A stretch of 64,000 nt of DNA, from positions 62,001 to 126,000 of the forward strand of contig MU119250.1 in NCBI GenBank assembly GCA_014904845.1, written 5' to 3'. The notes under the pieces were generated by a model, which did no database searches, was not told the DNA's origin, and worked only from the letters and a program-made list of their open reading frames with translations. The position numbers and the translations under genes are program-made. Positions 12,801 through 24,088 of this stretch are shown piece by piece (the stretch's first letter is position 1; every line of letters begins with the position of its first letter). Source of the stretch: Acephala macrosclerotiorum (taxonomy: Eukaryota; Ascomycota; Leotiomycetes; Helotiales; Mollisiaceae).

Positions 12801-13201
12801 TGTCTGCCAGACACGCGAGAGTCGTAGAGATATTACTCAGAGCCGGAGCTCAAACCGAGGCAAGATGTAGCGGATTAGACCTCACGCCTCTTCTGTATGC
12901 TAGCTCGAATGGCAGTAAGACTATAGTGAAGCTTCTGCTGGAAGCAGGAGCTGTAATAGACTCACAGTGCAGCCGAGGCAGAACGCCACTTCACTGGGCT
13001 GCCCTGCGTGGTTACCACGAAATAGTCAAAATTCTTCTCGAGGAAGGAGCATCAACAGAACTGGAAGATGTGGAAGGAATGACACCTTTGATGATGGCTC
13101 AGGAAAAAGGGAAGTCCTCAGTAATTCGGGTCTTCGAGGAGTGGGCTACAGCCAGTCAAGCTCCCGGCATTATGACAAACTTGTCGCTGGTTGGAATCTG
13201 A
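9858..13201 (+). CDS. NACHT-ankyrin STAND (NLR-like) protein
   Basis: Fungal NOD-like-receptor-type protein, 972 residues. Such proteins are linked to non-self recognition and heterokaryon incompatibility, though this copy's role is unknown. Seven exons join in frame: 9858-10032, 10123-10366, 10471-10601, 10660-10836, 10884-10908, 10956-11519 and 11599-13201. Domain order: an N-terminal fungal STAND domain (about residues 1-180, beginning MSFGFSVGDFLAAG), a linker, then a NACHT NTPase with Walker A PGAGKT (about 243-248, on a 25-nt exon) and Walker B FIVIDALDEC (about 337-346), followed by the LVTSRP sensor motif and a winged-helix region. About six ankyrin repeats fill residues 720-960 (for example TPLHWAALRGYHEIVKILLE). 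All key NTPase residues are present, so it is probably functional. Confidence 0.9.
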
Positions 13202-14181
13202 ATGCCCAAGGGCTTTTCGAATTCGCCTTGCATCATGTCCTTTGAGACCAAATTCCAATTCAGTAATTCTAGCCTAGTCATGTGACTGCTTAATAAAAAC
13301 ATCTGGCAGACGAGATCTGCAACGGTACAATCGAAGGGAAGAAAGCGCTAAGGTAAGTTGAGGCACGGCTCGGAAAACTGAGTCAATGGGCAAAGAATTC
13401 TGGATACAGGAAATGAGGTAGAGCAGATGACGAGTGCGGGTTCGTCGAGGCGGCTCGAAAACAATAGAATATTTGAGGTGTGTAAGTCTGAAAAAATGAA
13501 GAAGTTGCTTGATATATGAGCAAAAATAGCGTTGTTCTCCAGCACAGTACTTGGAAATCTCATCGATGAATCCCAGTTAACTTAAGTAAGAGGAGATGGA
13601 TGCCTTTGCTTAGATCGTCCCACATCGGACAGCTCATTGAGCCAACGCAGCCACGGGCTGAATAGGAGTTTGCTTGAATTGTGGATCTGCATAGGATTTG
13701 TTTTCGTAATGGTCCGATCTCGTGATTCGTCAGCTCACTTTGAAAGAGCCGGAACACACGGTCTGGACCCGGTTGGCAGTTCTCCTTGAAGCTCAATATC
13801 GTTTTCTGAAAGTTGAAGCTGAAATTTTTTGCAAGAAATCAGGTAAAGACGTCAACAAAAGTCAGACATAGAGCTTCTTACTGTAATGGAAAGCCTCCAC
13901 GTTCTCGTGATGGCAACCCTGCGCTTTCCAATTGGCTGAAAAGTTAGCATAAACTCTAAAATAGGCGACTCCACCCATTACCCCGCATTCCAGGGACCAC
14001 TAAACTCACGTGAGGAGAATCTGATGATCTTGTGTCACTTTGCAAGTCGGATCCCACGCACACTCCTCTTCTGCAACTCTTCATACTACATCAAAACCAT
14101 CAATCCCATCCCACTGTCTTAACAACTTTACATCTCCTCTACACCTTCACACAGCTTCACAGCAATCATTCAGTCGCAATC
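13202..14181. other. Intergenic region, possible small spliced minus-strand ORF
   Basis: On the minus strand an ATG at 13978 opens a 97-nt stretch (MGGVAYFRVYANFSANWKAQ...) ending at a GTAAGA donor (13881). A CTTTCAG acceptor precedes 13805, beyond which a 78-residue ORF runs to 13560. The phases do not match that ORF, so I do not call a gene. Nothing else is recognisable. Confidence 0.3.
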
Positions 14182-15218
14182 ATGGCAGCAACTGGCAGCA
14201 ACCCGATCATCGAGGTGTTAATCGCACTGTACCCCGACATGGACGCCATGGACATCGTTGGTCCCGCCGGGGTTCTGTCCTATGCTAGGCACGATATCGA
14301 TGACGTGGGTAAGTTAGGTCCTCGATAGTGCTGAGCTTCAATTGCTCGAGGCCCATCTGCCAGATCTACCAGGCTGCCTTTACCCCGCCATCCCTTCGTT
14401 ACCCCTCGTTGACAGCTGTGTATTTGCTGCCAAGCTAAAGCTGACTCACAACACCAACAGAGACCAAAGCCTTCCGAATCGCATTCTGCGCCGATAAAGA
14501 CTACACCGCCTCCGCCCAAGGAGTCGCCTTCCATGCCGACATGGACTACGAAGAAGCTCACTCCCGTCTCGAAGAATTCGACATCCTCGTCGTCCCCGGC
14601 GGCGACACTAAAAGCATTATGAAAAACATTATCAACAACAGGAATCAACCTCAGCCTCTCGGACTCATCAAAAGCTATGCCGATATCCAGGAAAAGGATC
14701 CCAAGAAGGAACGAACCCTCTTCGCCGTCTCCACCGGCTCCCTTTTCCTCGCCCATTTGGGTCTCCTCAATGGCTTTTCTGCCACTACACATCCAGACAA
14801 GTACGCAATATTCGAGAGCCTCGCGAGCGCCAGTGCCCAGAGGGAGTTGGCAAATCGCTGTGATCTCATGGAGGAGCGATACGTGGTGAATAACTTGAGA
14901 TATAGTCTAGGCAATCTCGACGAGAACCCATATGTTCGCCGCAAGGCAGACGTTGCTGCTCGTCGTCCATCAATGCAACAACGCAAGGGCAGTAATGCGT
15001 GGAAGGAGAGCAACACCCGCCGTGAGAGCATTGCTCGTCGTGCTGAGATTCGACTTGGTGGATTGAGAGTCATTACCACGGGTGGCTTTACATGCGGGCT
15101 TGATGCGAGTCTGTACCTTGTGGCTATCATGGTTAGTGATGAGGCCAGCGCCGAAATTGGCAGATTCATGCAGTATGAATGGAAGAAGGGAATCGTTGTT
15201 GATGGCATTGATATTTGA
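14182..15218 (+). CDS. DJ-1/PfpI-family (GATase1-like) protein
   Basis: Member of the DJ-1/PfpI class I glutamine-amidotransferase-like fold, 294 residues in two exons: 14182-14308 and 14461-15218. Family marks are VLIALYPDMDAMDIVGPAGVL at the first strand, FDILVVPGGD, and the nucleophile-elbow region AVSTGSLFLAHLGLLNG, followed by SATTH. In the family the elbow normally carries the catalytic Cys (AVCTGS); here it is Ser133 (TCC codon). The His at about 153 is kept. An insert of about 65 residues rich in Arg, Ser and Glu (RRKADVAARRPSMQQRKG region, about 200-250) lies before the final GGLRVITTGGFTCGLDASLYL segment. It is convergent with the Zn2Cys6 regulator. Possible roles such as glyoxalase, isocyanide-hydratase-like or regulatory remain open, and the Cys-to-Ser change argues against a standard Cys-dependent activity. 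Confidence 0.85.
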
Positions 15219-15837
15219 GGCGTCTGGCGTTGGTAAAATGGTATTGTGTGTACGCATAGAATACTACTTACAGCTAGATGGATAGCTTGGTCTTGGTATG
15301 GATTTGGGTGGATAGGTCATGATCACAGATGGGGCTAGGTAGCTGCTGTCTTTTTGCAATCTCTTCTCTGCTTTTGGAGACTCAAACACCAAATTACTCG
15401 ATTATCCTCGTGAAAAGTCTGCTTCGATAGCAACAAGATTTCCACGCCAAAATTTGGTTCTCGCAAATTGGGGTCGCTGATTCCTTTCTGAAAGCATGCG
15501 AGTGTGGCTGAGCAACTTCACCGCTTGAGCAAGTCAGAACAGCCATGTGACGGATATTCTACCTATTCCAGTTTTGAGAAGTCTTCCCAAAGCTTTTGAA
15601 CCATGTCTGCTAGCCATGGTTTCTTGTCATTCCTCTCATTACCTTAGAAGGAACTTGCAAGTTAAGGTTGAGGGATTAGACCGAAGCCATCACGTGACAC
15701 GCACTTTCCTTGTCCTTTCCACCACAGAACATTCATGTTCATTATCCTACAAGACTCAACTTATCGTACAGCTCCAGAATTCTTGCCTATATCATCTTGT
15801 TTACTCCAATACGCCAAACAGAGAACCTTCCAATGGC
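15219..15837. terminator. Convergent intergenic region
   Basis: Lies between the 3' ends of the DJ-1-like gene and the Zn2Cys6 regulator, so it should hold both polyadenylation signals. No supported gene. Confidence 0.4.
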
Positions 15838-17527
15838 TCATGACCCCTCAACAGCGCTCCTCGCCCACTCCACCACCCTCTCAAACTCCCCCTGACCATT
15901 ATGCAACGCAGGATCAATAGCCGGATCTCTATTCCCAATCTCCAAGCCCAGCAATAACGTCCTTACAATCTGCGCCCCAGCATCCCCCGCAAACCACTCA
16001 TTCCTAATAAGATGCAACGCCACCCCCCAATGCACAAAAATCAAACCCGCCATTTTGTCCTTTTCTTCTAGTAACGACAAGATAGATTGATCTAGGCGAA
16101 GGCACCAGGTGAGCATGCTGCCGAGATAGTGGCGGGAGGGGAGAGTTTGAAGGGCTTCGAGGAGGTATTGGGTGCTGGTTTGGTAGATGGGGGTGTGGGG
16201 CGTAGGTTGGGTATTGATATGGGCTTGGAGGGAGGTGAGGGATTCGAGTAAGGAGCTTTCGGAATGTTAGTCCCGTCAAAAATCCAATGGATTAGATAAT
16301 ACGTACTGATATAACGCGAGGTCCAGTCCTGAGTCTTGCGGATTACTTTCCCTATTCTTGAGTCAGAGGATACTCTCAATATATCTGAGTCAACTAACCA
16401 GTATTTCTGAGCAAGAGAAGTATCAGGTGCCGCTCTTCGCCCCTTCTCCGCATGCGCCTTAAACATCGGCCTAAACCACTCCCTAAACTCCCCCCTCTAT
16501 AGATAGATCAGTATGGGGTCTGAAGTATGATTTGGGAGCCGAGTTCGCATTACTCGCGAGGAGCTCGGCTCTGAATATCTCCTCAATCAAAGAGCAGAAT
16601 TTCACGTACCATAATAATATTCTCACTCTGCATCAAAATAATCTCCACGCCTTGCAACAACTTCCTCAGTCCCACCACCCCAGCCACCGGATCCAGATCT
16701 AAACTTCTCTCGTCATTCCTTTGAGAGATACCCATTACGGCGATGGTGATGATTAGGACAAAGATGGAACAGAGGGTTGCGGCTTCACAGTTTGAGGGGG
16801 TGATATTGGCGAGTGCTTCATTGAAGCCGACGAGGGCGCGGTCGTGGTATGTCATTGCTATTCTGGTCCAGGACTCTCTTATGCTCGCATCGAGGTGTGC
16901 GAGATGTAAAGCCGTGAGAGTCATCAATGTTTCAAGTAGAAATGGATGAGATAATGCTAGGTTAGGAGTCAGGACTTGGAAGTGATATAGTCCGTGGGGT
17001 TCATCTTCTTCGCAAAGAGTGGTACATGTTATGGTTGAGAAATGGTGCATGAGTTTGAGTTCAAGAGTTCGGACAGAGAGAGAGATGTCGGGGGGGATCT
17101 CGATGTCGTCGGGGAAGTCTAGAGTGCGCAGTGGGGTTGAGGATGTGGAATGTTTGTCGTCGAGGAGGGGTTCTTGGAAGGAGCACCATATGCCACGTTT
17201 TGTGCATGGTTTGCATTTGGGGTGTTCTTCGTCACACTAGGATTTTGAGGTCAGCATGAGTTCAACCAATGTTTGGGACAGGAATTTATATAGTTCAGCC
17301 TGATTGCCCCAAGAGATCCAGGTAGGTGCCACAGCGGGCCGTCGCGGGCGATCCTCCCATCAAAGGTTGAGAGATTGAACGATGCAGGTACATCTCTTGG
17401 CTAGATACGACAGAATACGGAATATTCAATCCGAGAAATACGACGGCAGTTGACTAACCTTCACCTTTCTCCTTTTGCACTGCTTACACCCATTCCGTGA
17501 TTTGCTGTGGCTCCTACGGCAAGGCAT
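15838..17527 (-). CDS. Zn2Cys6 fungal transcription factor
   Basis: Nuclear DNA-binding regulator of 418 residues in five exons: 17527-17459, 17236-16610, 16496-16399, 16351-16307 and 16255-15838. The zinc cluster C-x2-C-x6-C-x6-C-x2-C-x6-C (GCKQCKRRKVK then CDEEHPKCKPCTKRGIWC) is complete. Intron 1 (17458-17237, about 220 nt, longer than the others) interrupts it, as is common in this class. The rest is the fungal-specific TF domain, with HHFSTITCTTLC, HPFLLETLMTLTALHLAHLD and a helix-rich C-terminus ending at a stop at 15838. The ATG at 17527 gives the usual short basic lead-in MPCRRSHSKSRNG. Targets are unknown. It sits tail-to-tail with the DJ-1-like gene. Confidence 0.9.
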
Positions 17528-18459
17528 GGCTGAAACGCTTCGAGGAAAGAGGAGGGGCAGACGAGGCTTTCGTACTCTAATTGTGTTGCATGTAAATGTG
17601 CCTGATAAGTTTCAGAAATTGTACCTACTACGCGCAGATGGAGTAGGTACTAATGGAGCTTCGCACCTGCCTCGGGGTTCTGGAGTGGCAGTGCTAACCG
17701 ACCCAAAAGCTGGCAGATCTGCCTTATTGGCGCACGGTTACACTAGAGCTTCCTAGTATCTCTCAGCACTAACGTCGTCCTTGGAACTGAAGAGCACCAG
17801 AACTGGGCGGCTGAGAATACGAGAAATACGCGGTGGTTTGATTGGTTCGGTAATGTGTTTTCGACCTTGATGCTCGAAGGGGGATAGATGATTCTTCTAG
17901 TTGGACCCTGACTTCGAGGCTCAGACATGATAAAGCATAGTCAGGGCAAAAAATCCCCGAACACTTCAAGATTGCTATCAAAACTCCTCGAAGGGCAAGA
18001 TACGAAAAATGCGAGAACGAGATAAGTGAGGCCTCGTGGTTTTGAGATTGGCCTACCCCTATTTTATCCCCATTTGCTCCCAATAGAATCCTCAATTTTT
18101 TAGAATAGCCACCAAATCATCTCCACGAACTGCTGTACTATGCTTCATACGTTTGTTCTAGAGGGTTGAGCTCGAATTCGTATCTTTCGCAAGGCGGATT
18201 CAACGGGGAGTGCGATTCAGCTGATTTTGTTAGTGAGCTGAGTACTCGCTGCTATGGGACTCTAGCATTGTCTCCAGCCGCTCTTCGTCCTAAGTGAGAA
18301 TAACTTCAGATCTGCTTAAGTAGAGCAAAATCTCTAGTCATTCTTCCGGATTGGCAATCATTCACTGTCCAGACTTCACCTGATTTTCAACTCCCCTCGT
18401 TTCGTAATCTTTTAGTCACTTTCCAAACTCAGCATTCCTCATTCTCTTTTCAAAATAAA
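17528..18459. promoter_or_regulatory. Divergent intergenic region
   Basis: 5' flank of the Zn2Cys6 regulator (minus) and of the RTA1-like gene (plus). Short ORFs are shadows. No clear repeat. Confidence 0.4.
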
Positions 18460-19681
18460 ATGGTAGACGTCAAGTACATGGGACTATACAACTACACCCC
18501 GTCCTTCGGAGCAGCAATCGTTTTCGCCGCCCTCTTCAGTATCGCTAGCACCATCCACTTCCTACAACTAATCCATACTCGCACATGGCTCTTCATACCC
18601 TTTCTCATTGGCTGTATCTGTACGTGCCCATCCCATTCCTCTCACTGACCCTTCCATTCCCACTCGCTAACACACATTCTCCCAGTCGAGGCAGTAGGCT
18701 ACGCAGCAGTAAGGACGTCCCATCTTCCCCCTCTTCCTTCTCCTCCGCCTCCTCCCTCAAGAGCAAGACAACCCTAACAACTCCCCTTCAGCGCGCCATC
18801 TCAGTCAACCAAGCACCCAACTACACCCAAAAGCCCTTAATCATTCAAGAAATGCTCATCCTAGTGGCTCCCGCCCTCTTCACAGCCAGCATCTACATGT
18901 CCCTTGGACGAATCATCCTCCTCACCAGCGGCGAAATATACACCATGATTCGACGGACGTGGCTTACGAAGATTTTTGTTCTTGGAGACGCTGTTTCTTT
19001 TTTGGCGCAAGCTGGCGGTACGTTTTCTTTTTTCCTTCATAGTTTAGTTGCGGAGGAAGAGAGGAAAGGGCAGAAAGAGGGGAGAGGAAACAGAGGGGCT
19101 GATAAAGTTGATGGATAGGTGCGGGACTCCAAGCAGGAGGGAAGACAGACCAAATCTCGAACGGGGAACGAATCGTGAAAATCGAACTCTTGATCCAGAT
19201 AATATTCTTCGGATTGTTCGTTTTGACATCGATTATCTTCCATCAACCACTTTCCTATCAACCGACAAGGAATATACTTGAGAAGCCGGTTCCGTGGAAG
19301 AAACATATGTCTGCTCTTTATATCAGTAGCGCCTCGTCTTCGTCCGATCGGTTTTCAGGCTCATCTAGTATAGTCAAGGAAGTGATGGTAAGTGTCACCT
19401 TTTCAGAGAATCAGAGAGCAATGTTTCATATGTACGCCACCTCTGGAACTTACGCAATACGCCACGCTCTTGGGATTCCTTCAAAGATTCGAAAAAAGTA
19501 GACTGACTTTAGCTTTCTGGATTTAGGATCTATCATTCAGCATGAATGGTATCAATACGTTTTTGATGCGGCGTTGATGGTGGGTGTCATGGTGTTATTT
19601 GTTGTAATACATCCTGGGGAGATCAAGAGGTTGATTATGGAGAAGGAGGCCGATGAAAGCCTGGTCGTTGATATGTCTTAG
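18460..19681 (+). pseudogene. RTA1-like membrane protein gene with a frameshift and a nonsense codon
   Basis: RTA1/RTM1-type seven-helix membrane protein (family linked to lipid transport and resistance to toxic compounds). Five exons with good splice sites: 18460-18619, 18686-18708, 18792-19017, 19119-19387 and 19527-19681. Family blocks are YNYTPSFGAAIVFAALF, FEAVGYAARA (via the 23-nt exon 2), LLVAPALF-like LILVAPALFTASIYMSLGR, TKIFVLGDAVSFLAQAGG, LLIQIIFFGLFVL, PWKKHMSALYIS and HEWYQYVFDAALMVGVMV. After ALYIS near 19330 one base is missing. The conserved block LVFVRSVFRLI is readable only in the next frame, and there the expected Glu codon is TAG (19366-19368). Adding one base makes the total exon length divisible by three (278 codons), so two independent lesions sit in an otherwise intact gene. 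One could be a sequencing error; two are less likely. Confidence 0.82.
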
Positions 19682-20732
19682 TGGATACTGGGACCGGTTT
19701 TGGAAAAGGTGTTGCTGATTTCCTTTCTTTGGGTGTCTACTGTCTAGTCCGTTGTACCATTTGTACATTGTTTCTTGGAAGGATCAAATAGACGGACGTT
19801 AGAGATTCCCTTAGAGATTTGTTAGGTATGATTGATCTTGGGGATGTTGTAAGATACGAAAGCTCGAGTGCTGCGTGGTTAGGGAGGGGACAGTTGTCAG
19901 CCGGATTTAGAAGATCATTGTCCCAGCCACCTCAACAATGTTCGTTGCAGTGTGCATCTGGCAGAGATCTTTCTTCTTGTAATATCTGAAGAATCAAACG
20001 TCTCAGTATGACTTATACAGAAAAGAGTAAAGCCGAGAAGCCCAGTCGAAACACGGCGTTCTCAGGCTTTGGTCGCTGAACTTTCAACGCGAAGACCACT
20101 GCACACAGCCATGCAGCTCCTTCCTGAACATCGCCCATCGCTAGGCCCTAAGCGCATTTAGAACGCATTATTAGAAAGAAGATAAGTAAGGGATAGACAG
20201 CCAATTTTCCCTCATTTATCAAGAAGCACGGATGAACCCTTTTGCTAGCCCTGAATCTTCACGAGACTGCTTCTAAATTCAGCACCAATCTTGATTGAAT
20301 GCAATGACAATAGCAGATAGCTGAATGTAGCACGGTGTAGCTTCTAATTACCACACAAGCCACTTTCCCGGCAAGACTTTTCTTCAGCAGGATAATAGGA
20401 TAGGGTGTGCTTCAGCCTCGAGTTTGCGAACGGAATATAGGCCAGCACTAGCCATCGTATGCAGTTAAAATGTAAGTTAGGTACAAAGCGAAAGTAGACG
20501 CACGAGAAAATCCAACAGTATGATTGTAACTATTCTCGTCGTCTCGAGCAGCCAAAAAGGTATGAGCAGTGTGTGACCAAATGCGCCGTGTCGAACGTCC
20601 AGGTCTACAAAATGCATCGGTCTATTGGTATGTCTATCGTCTATCCTTCTATATCGCTATGCCGCAATGCTCCAAGACAATAGTGTCGAATGTCGCTGGG
20701 TCGTGTTCTGATCCCGTATCTGTCGACGGAGG
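19682..20732. other. Intergenic region
   Basis: 3' flanks of two convergent genes. No ORF with support, no repeat or RNA gene noticed. Confidence 0.45.
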
Positions 20733-21435
20733 TCATATCTTCTCACTAAGCTCGTTGATCTCCTTTCGAATCTCGCTCAGCCTCTTTTGCTGTTTCTCGT
20801 ATTTGTTGTACATGTTCTGGCAGACACTATCGGCTTCGACATACCTATTCCAAGTGTCAGCAGTTTGCCAGGAATTCTAGAAATGGCAGAACCTACGTCT
20901 TCCATGCCGCACCGCCATAGTTTCCGTATTTCTCATACCCGCCGTACGCTTCCTCCTTCGCGATGTACGCCTGCCCGCACTTCAGTTGCTCGTCCTCCTG
21001 CAGGTCCTTAATCCTCTGATTCTCCTTCTTCAACCACGCAATCTTCTCCACCGAATTCAACGCCTCGAATTCCATCCCCTTAAACTCGCCCTTCCAATCA
21101 TCCTCTCCCTGATCTTTCCTGCCCTCCTTCTCTTGTCCACTCCTCAACGCAAACCCAGCGCCTTGTATGATCCCATTCCTCTTTCCCAATCCAAATAATC
21201 CATATCCGAACGTTAAAGATCCAGCAGTGAGGCCTACAAGTTCCCACGGGTTGAGCTTCTTGTAGTTTTGGAAGGTGTAGAAGGTGATAGCGGCGTATCC
21301 TAGACCTGCGATCAGTCCGTCGATTACTCGTGGTGGGGTGGGAAGAGAGCTTGGGAACAGAGTTTCGTGTTTTTGCTGGCGGATATGTGTGCGCTTTGCG
21401 ATGATTGAAGGACGGCGGGCTGCTTCTTCTGCCAT
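20733..21435 (-). CDS. Conserved-looking small membrane protein with C-terminal coiled coil
   Basis: Unrecognised protein of 216 residues from two exons, 21435-20897 and 20844-20733, with a GTAGGT donor, TAG acceptor and frame kept. Residues 1-30 are basic (AEEAARRPSIIAKRTHIRQQ), which fits a mitochondrial lead or a matrix/cytosolic tail. Two hydrophobic helices follow (VIDGLIAGLGYAAITFYTF and WELVGLTAGSLTFGYGLFGLG) separated by a short NYKKLNP loop. The second half is highly charged, and the last 35 residues (NKYEKQQKRLSEIRKEINEL) form a likely coiled coil. The two short helices with a polar loop suggest an organelle membrane protein. The function is not known to me. Ordinary codon use and a clean splice junction support a real gene. 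Confidence 0.7.
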
Positions 21436-22277
21436 GATGTACTTGTTCTTGCGATATCGACGAAGGTTGCTGAAAGGTGCCGGCAGGAAATCAAGGTGGC
21501 AGATGTCGGGTGTATGATTTGTAGAGGCTGAAGACGTTGACGGGAAGAGGCGACATTGTTATAAAAGCTTGCGGCAGTGGATTTCCTAGTTTGCGTGATA
21601 GTGCTGTTGGTGGTGAGAGAAATGTGGTTCGAACTTTGAGAAGTCCCATATTTAAGACAGAGTGGGGCGGGATCTGACGGGATGACATCATTGGTCCGAC
21701 AGCTAATTTACCACTCGTTTGAAACACTTTCTTCCAACAAACATACAACGCGGATAATAACACTTCCATTCTCTCATTCATTTCGCCCCTTGATATCATA
21801 TATACAATACTTCAAAGAGTTTAGTACTCCGAGTTGTGAGGAGATTCAGAGAGCTTTCGCTTGCAGCGCTTCATCGCCATTTCCACACCGAGTTTAGGCC
21901 CACCTCACTCCAACTTGACTCCACTGTACTCTCCACCATTATCTCCATCTTTACGAATGGCGCGCTTCATGTGAAGATGCTGGAGATGTGGAGTTAAACA
22001 GTGCGTGTAAATATGCAGGGCGTAAATCGAGAGTTTCGATGACACCTGTACACTCAAGTCATGAGGAGCCTCCGGCGGCAGTCTGAAAACCCAGCGGTCA
22101 AAGTTGAAGTCACAGTTTCGTTGGCAGAGCGAGCACAAAGGAATATTTCAAGGTTTTTGTTGAAGGCAATGCTTGTTATTTCTGCTTTCTAAAGAACAAA
22201 AGCTGGCCTGCAGTAGTTAGCATGACAAAGGGCTATCACTCACCTGTGGTTTCCTCTCACAAAACACATCCTCTTTT
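21436..22277. other. Intergenic region
   Basis: 5' flank of the small membrane protein and 3' flank of the next minus-strand gene. The short ORFs show no domain. Confidence 0.4.
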
Positions 22278-22655
22278 CTATTCCTTCCCTGATAATATAT
22301 AGCTTCCGATGTGCCATGAAATCTTGAGTAGGGAACAAACACTTCGAAGGCAGCTCTGGCCTCCACTCACCAAGCGGCTCTGAGCCTCGAGATGAGGAAG
22401 CATCTGCGCATGAGACTTTCTCAAGTCCCGCGCTTGCTGTCTCCGTTTAGCACACTCAATCCTCTCTTCTTGTGCTCTGTTCCGCTTCGCCACCTCTTCT
22501 TCAATACAATTATGGCAGTTGGCAAAGGTCTGGAAGTATTCGTACTTCTGGAGACTGAGGCATCGTTCACCATTTGCTACTGCTTTGCAGTGTTGGAAGT
22601 GAGGCTCGGGTGAGCTGTGGAAGCAAAGGAAGTACAACCAAGTGTAAGTGCACAT
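22278..22655 (-). CDS. Small Cys/His-rich protein, family member A
   Basis: 125-residue protein beginning MCTYTWLYFLCFH at the ATG at 22655. The first 33 residues carry Cys at 2, 11, 22 (approx.) and 31 (approx.) plus His13: M-C-x8-C-x-H-x9-C-x8-C, a spacing that looks metal-binding. A second pair, NCHNC, lies near residue 53. It is followed by a charged, Arg/Glu/Gln-rich helix (AKRNRAQEERIECAKRRQQA). No signal peptide is visible, so a cytosolic or nuclear protein is likely. A GTGAGT donor after LEAQSRL could start an intron, so the C-terminus is uncertain. The same N-terminal spacing occurs in the proteins at 26125-26403 and 26679-27053. I do not recognise a named domain. Confidence 0.6.
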   Translation of the reverse strand: MCTYTWLYFLCFHSSPEPHFQHCKAVANGERCLSLQKYEYFQTFANCHNCIEEEVAKRNRAQEERIECAKRRQQARDLRKSHAQMLPHLEAQSRLVSGGQSCLRSVCSLLKISWHIGSYILSGKE

Positions 22656-23007
22656 TTTGGCGAGATGAAATTTGGTCGAGGGCGGGGGGAGAAGGTTGAA
22701 GGTTGAGATCTGCAGCCGTTGATAATGGTACAATATGTAATGTTGATTCTGCTCCTGTTTCTTGACAATTTGCACGCGTTTCTTTGTTCTCACATCTCAT
22801 GAACAAAGACCTCCAGCGGGAGAACGACTCCATTGTATCGCGACATCAAGTTATACTTTGTTCCGAAACATTCTTTTGTTTGTTGTCCAGCTAAGGATAA
22901 CCAAAGTCCTCGAACTCATGTCCTTCACGTGACCGCTACTTCCATTTCAACGACAGTGTCCAACACCAGCTTAGTCTCTAGCAGATCTAGGTTGCCCCTT
23001 CATATCT

Positions 23008-24088
23008 TCAATTCAACCCAGTCCTCAAAATCCTCTTCGGCGTCCCGTCATAGTCAACCCTCCTCATCCACTCCTCCAAAGTCTTGATCCTATTCGGCAT
23101 AATCTCATCCAAAAGACCATAGTCTCTGCTCCAAAGCCCCTTATTCCCACCACTCTCCCTAAAAATTCCCCACCACGGTCCAAAATGCTCCTTCGCAGTC
23201 CTCAACGTCGGATCATCGAATCCTGGACTCCCATTTCCCCCAATCTTCCCCTCCGGCATCCACTCAAGATGCTTTTCCAGATCGACAGCCTCATACCTCG
23301 CTTTCTTTCCCGTCACCGCTTCAAAAGCAGCCGCATGATCGGCACCTGTCACATGTGCGATTGCAACACCGAGGTTGAGGCCAGCGGAGCGGGAGGGATT
23401 TTCGAACATCCATTTCGCGTACTCGCCTAGGTCATCGAGGGAGACGAGGGGCATGGCGCCTGTGGAACCAAGAGGGAGACGGAAGACGTAGATTCCGCCC
23501 TCGTCTGGGACTGGGACGGTTTGAGGTTCGTAGAGACGTTCTGCGTAGGGTCCAGAGGATAGGATACTCCATGCCATGGGTTTGATTGGCATCGATTGGA
23601 GATATTCTATCTCGTATGAGTAGGGATTCTGGTGAGTGACAGGTGAGAGGCTTGGGGGACGTACGACCAACTTTCCCTTTCCCATCTACGAAAGGTACTC
23701 GTGATTTGGGACCAAAGTCCCCATTCAAACTAACGTACGGCAACCCACCATATACAAAGTGCTTCACTCCCGCTCCTCTCGCGAGCTCATACATTCGGAT
23801 ACCCCAAAAAATCTCACTTTTCTCTCCAATCGCAAATCCATTCGTGTTCACGAAACAGAAATCTACCCCTTTGAAAGCGGATACGAGTGTTTCTTCATCG
23901 TAGCAATCTCCTTCAATGAGCCGGATGTTGGGCAGAGATGCCAGCTCGAGGGCGTAGGGAGTTGTGATGGAGCGGGTGAGGAGGTGGATTGTGTATGTTC
24001 CCGCTGTGGAGAGCACTTTTGCTACGGCGCCGTTCTGGGCGCCTGCTCCACCGAGGATTAGTACGATTGGTTTGGCTGGTGATGACAT
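23008..24088 (-). CDS. NmrA-like / isoflavone-reductase-type NAD(P)-binding protein
   Basis: Atypical short-chain dehydrogenase fold of the NmrA-like family, 340 residues from exons 24088-23665 and 23606-23008. The intron has a GTACGT donor and a GATAG acceptor, and gives GKGKVGQYLQ across the junction. The N-terminal strand VLILGGAGAQNGAVAKVL is the dinucleotide-binding glycine motif. Further family features are IRLIEGDCYDEETLVSAFKGVDFCFV, VKHFVYGGLPY, PMAWSILSSGPYAERL and PLVSLDDLGEYAKWMFENP. The catalytic Tyr-x3-Lys of classical SDRs is absent, as expected for NmrA-type sensors or reductases. The ATG at 24088 gives MSSPAKP directly before the glycine motif; an in-frame extension to 24283 is unneeded. 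It could be a redox sensor or a reductase; the sequence cannot separate them. Confidence 0.85.

Noticed and set aside
13560..13978. Small spliced minus-strand gene
   Set aside because: Splice signals are good, but the phase leads out of the longer ORF, and the alternative product has no recognisable feature.
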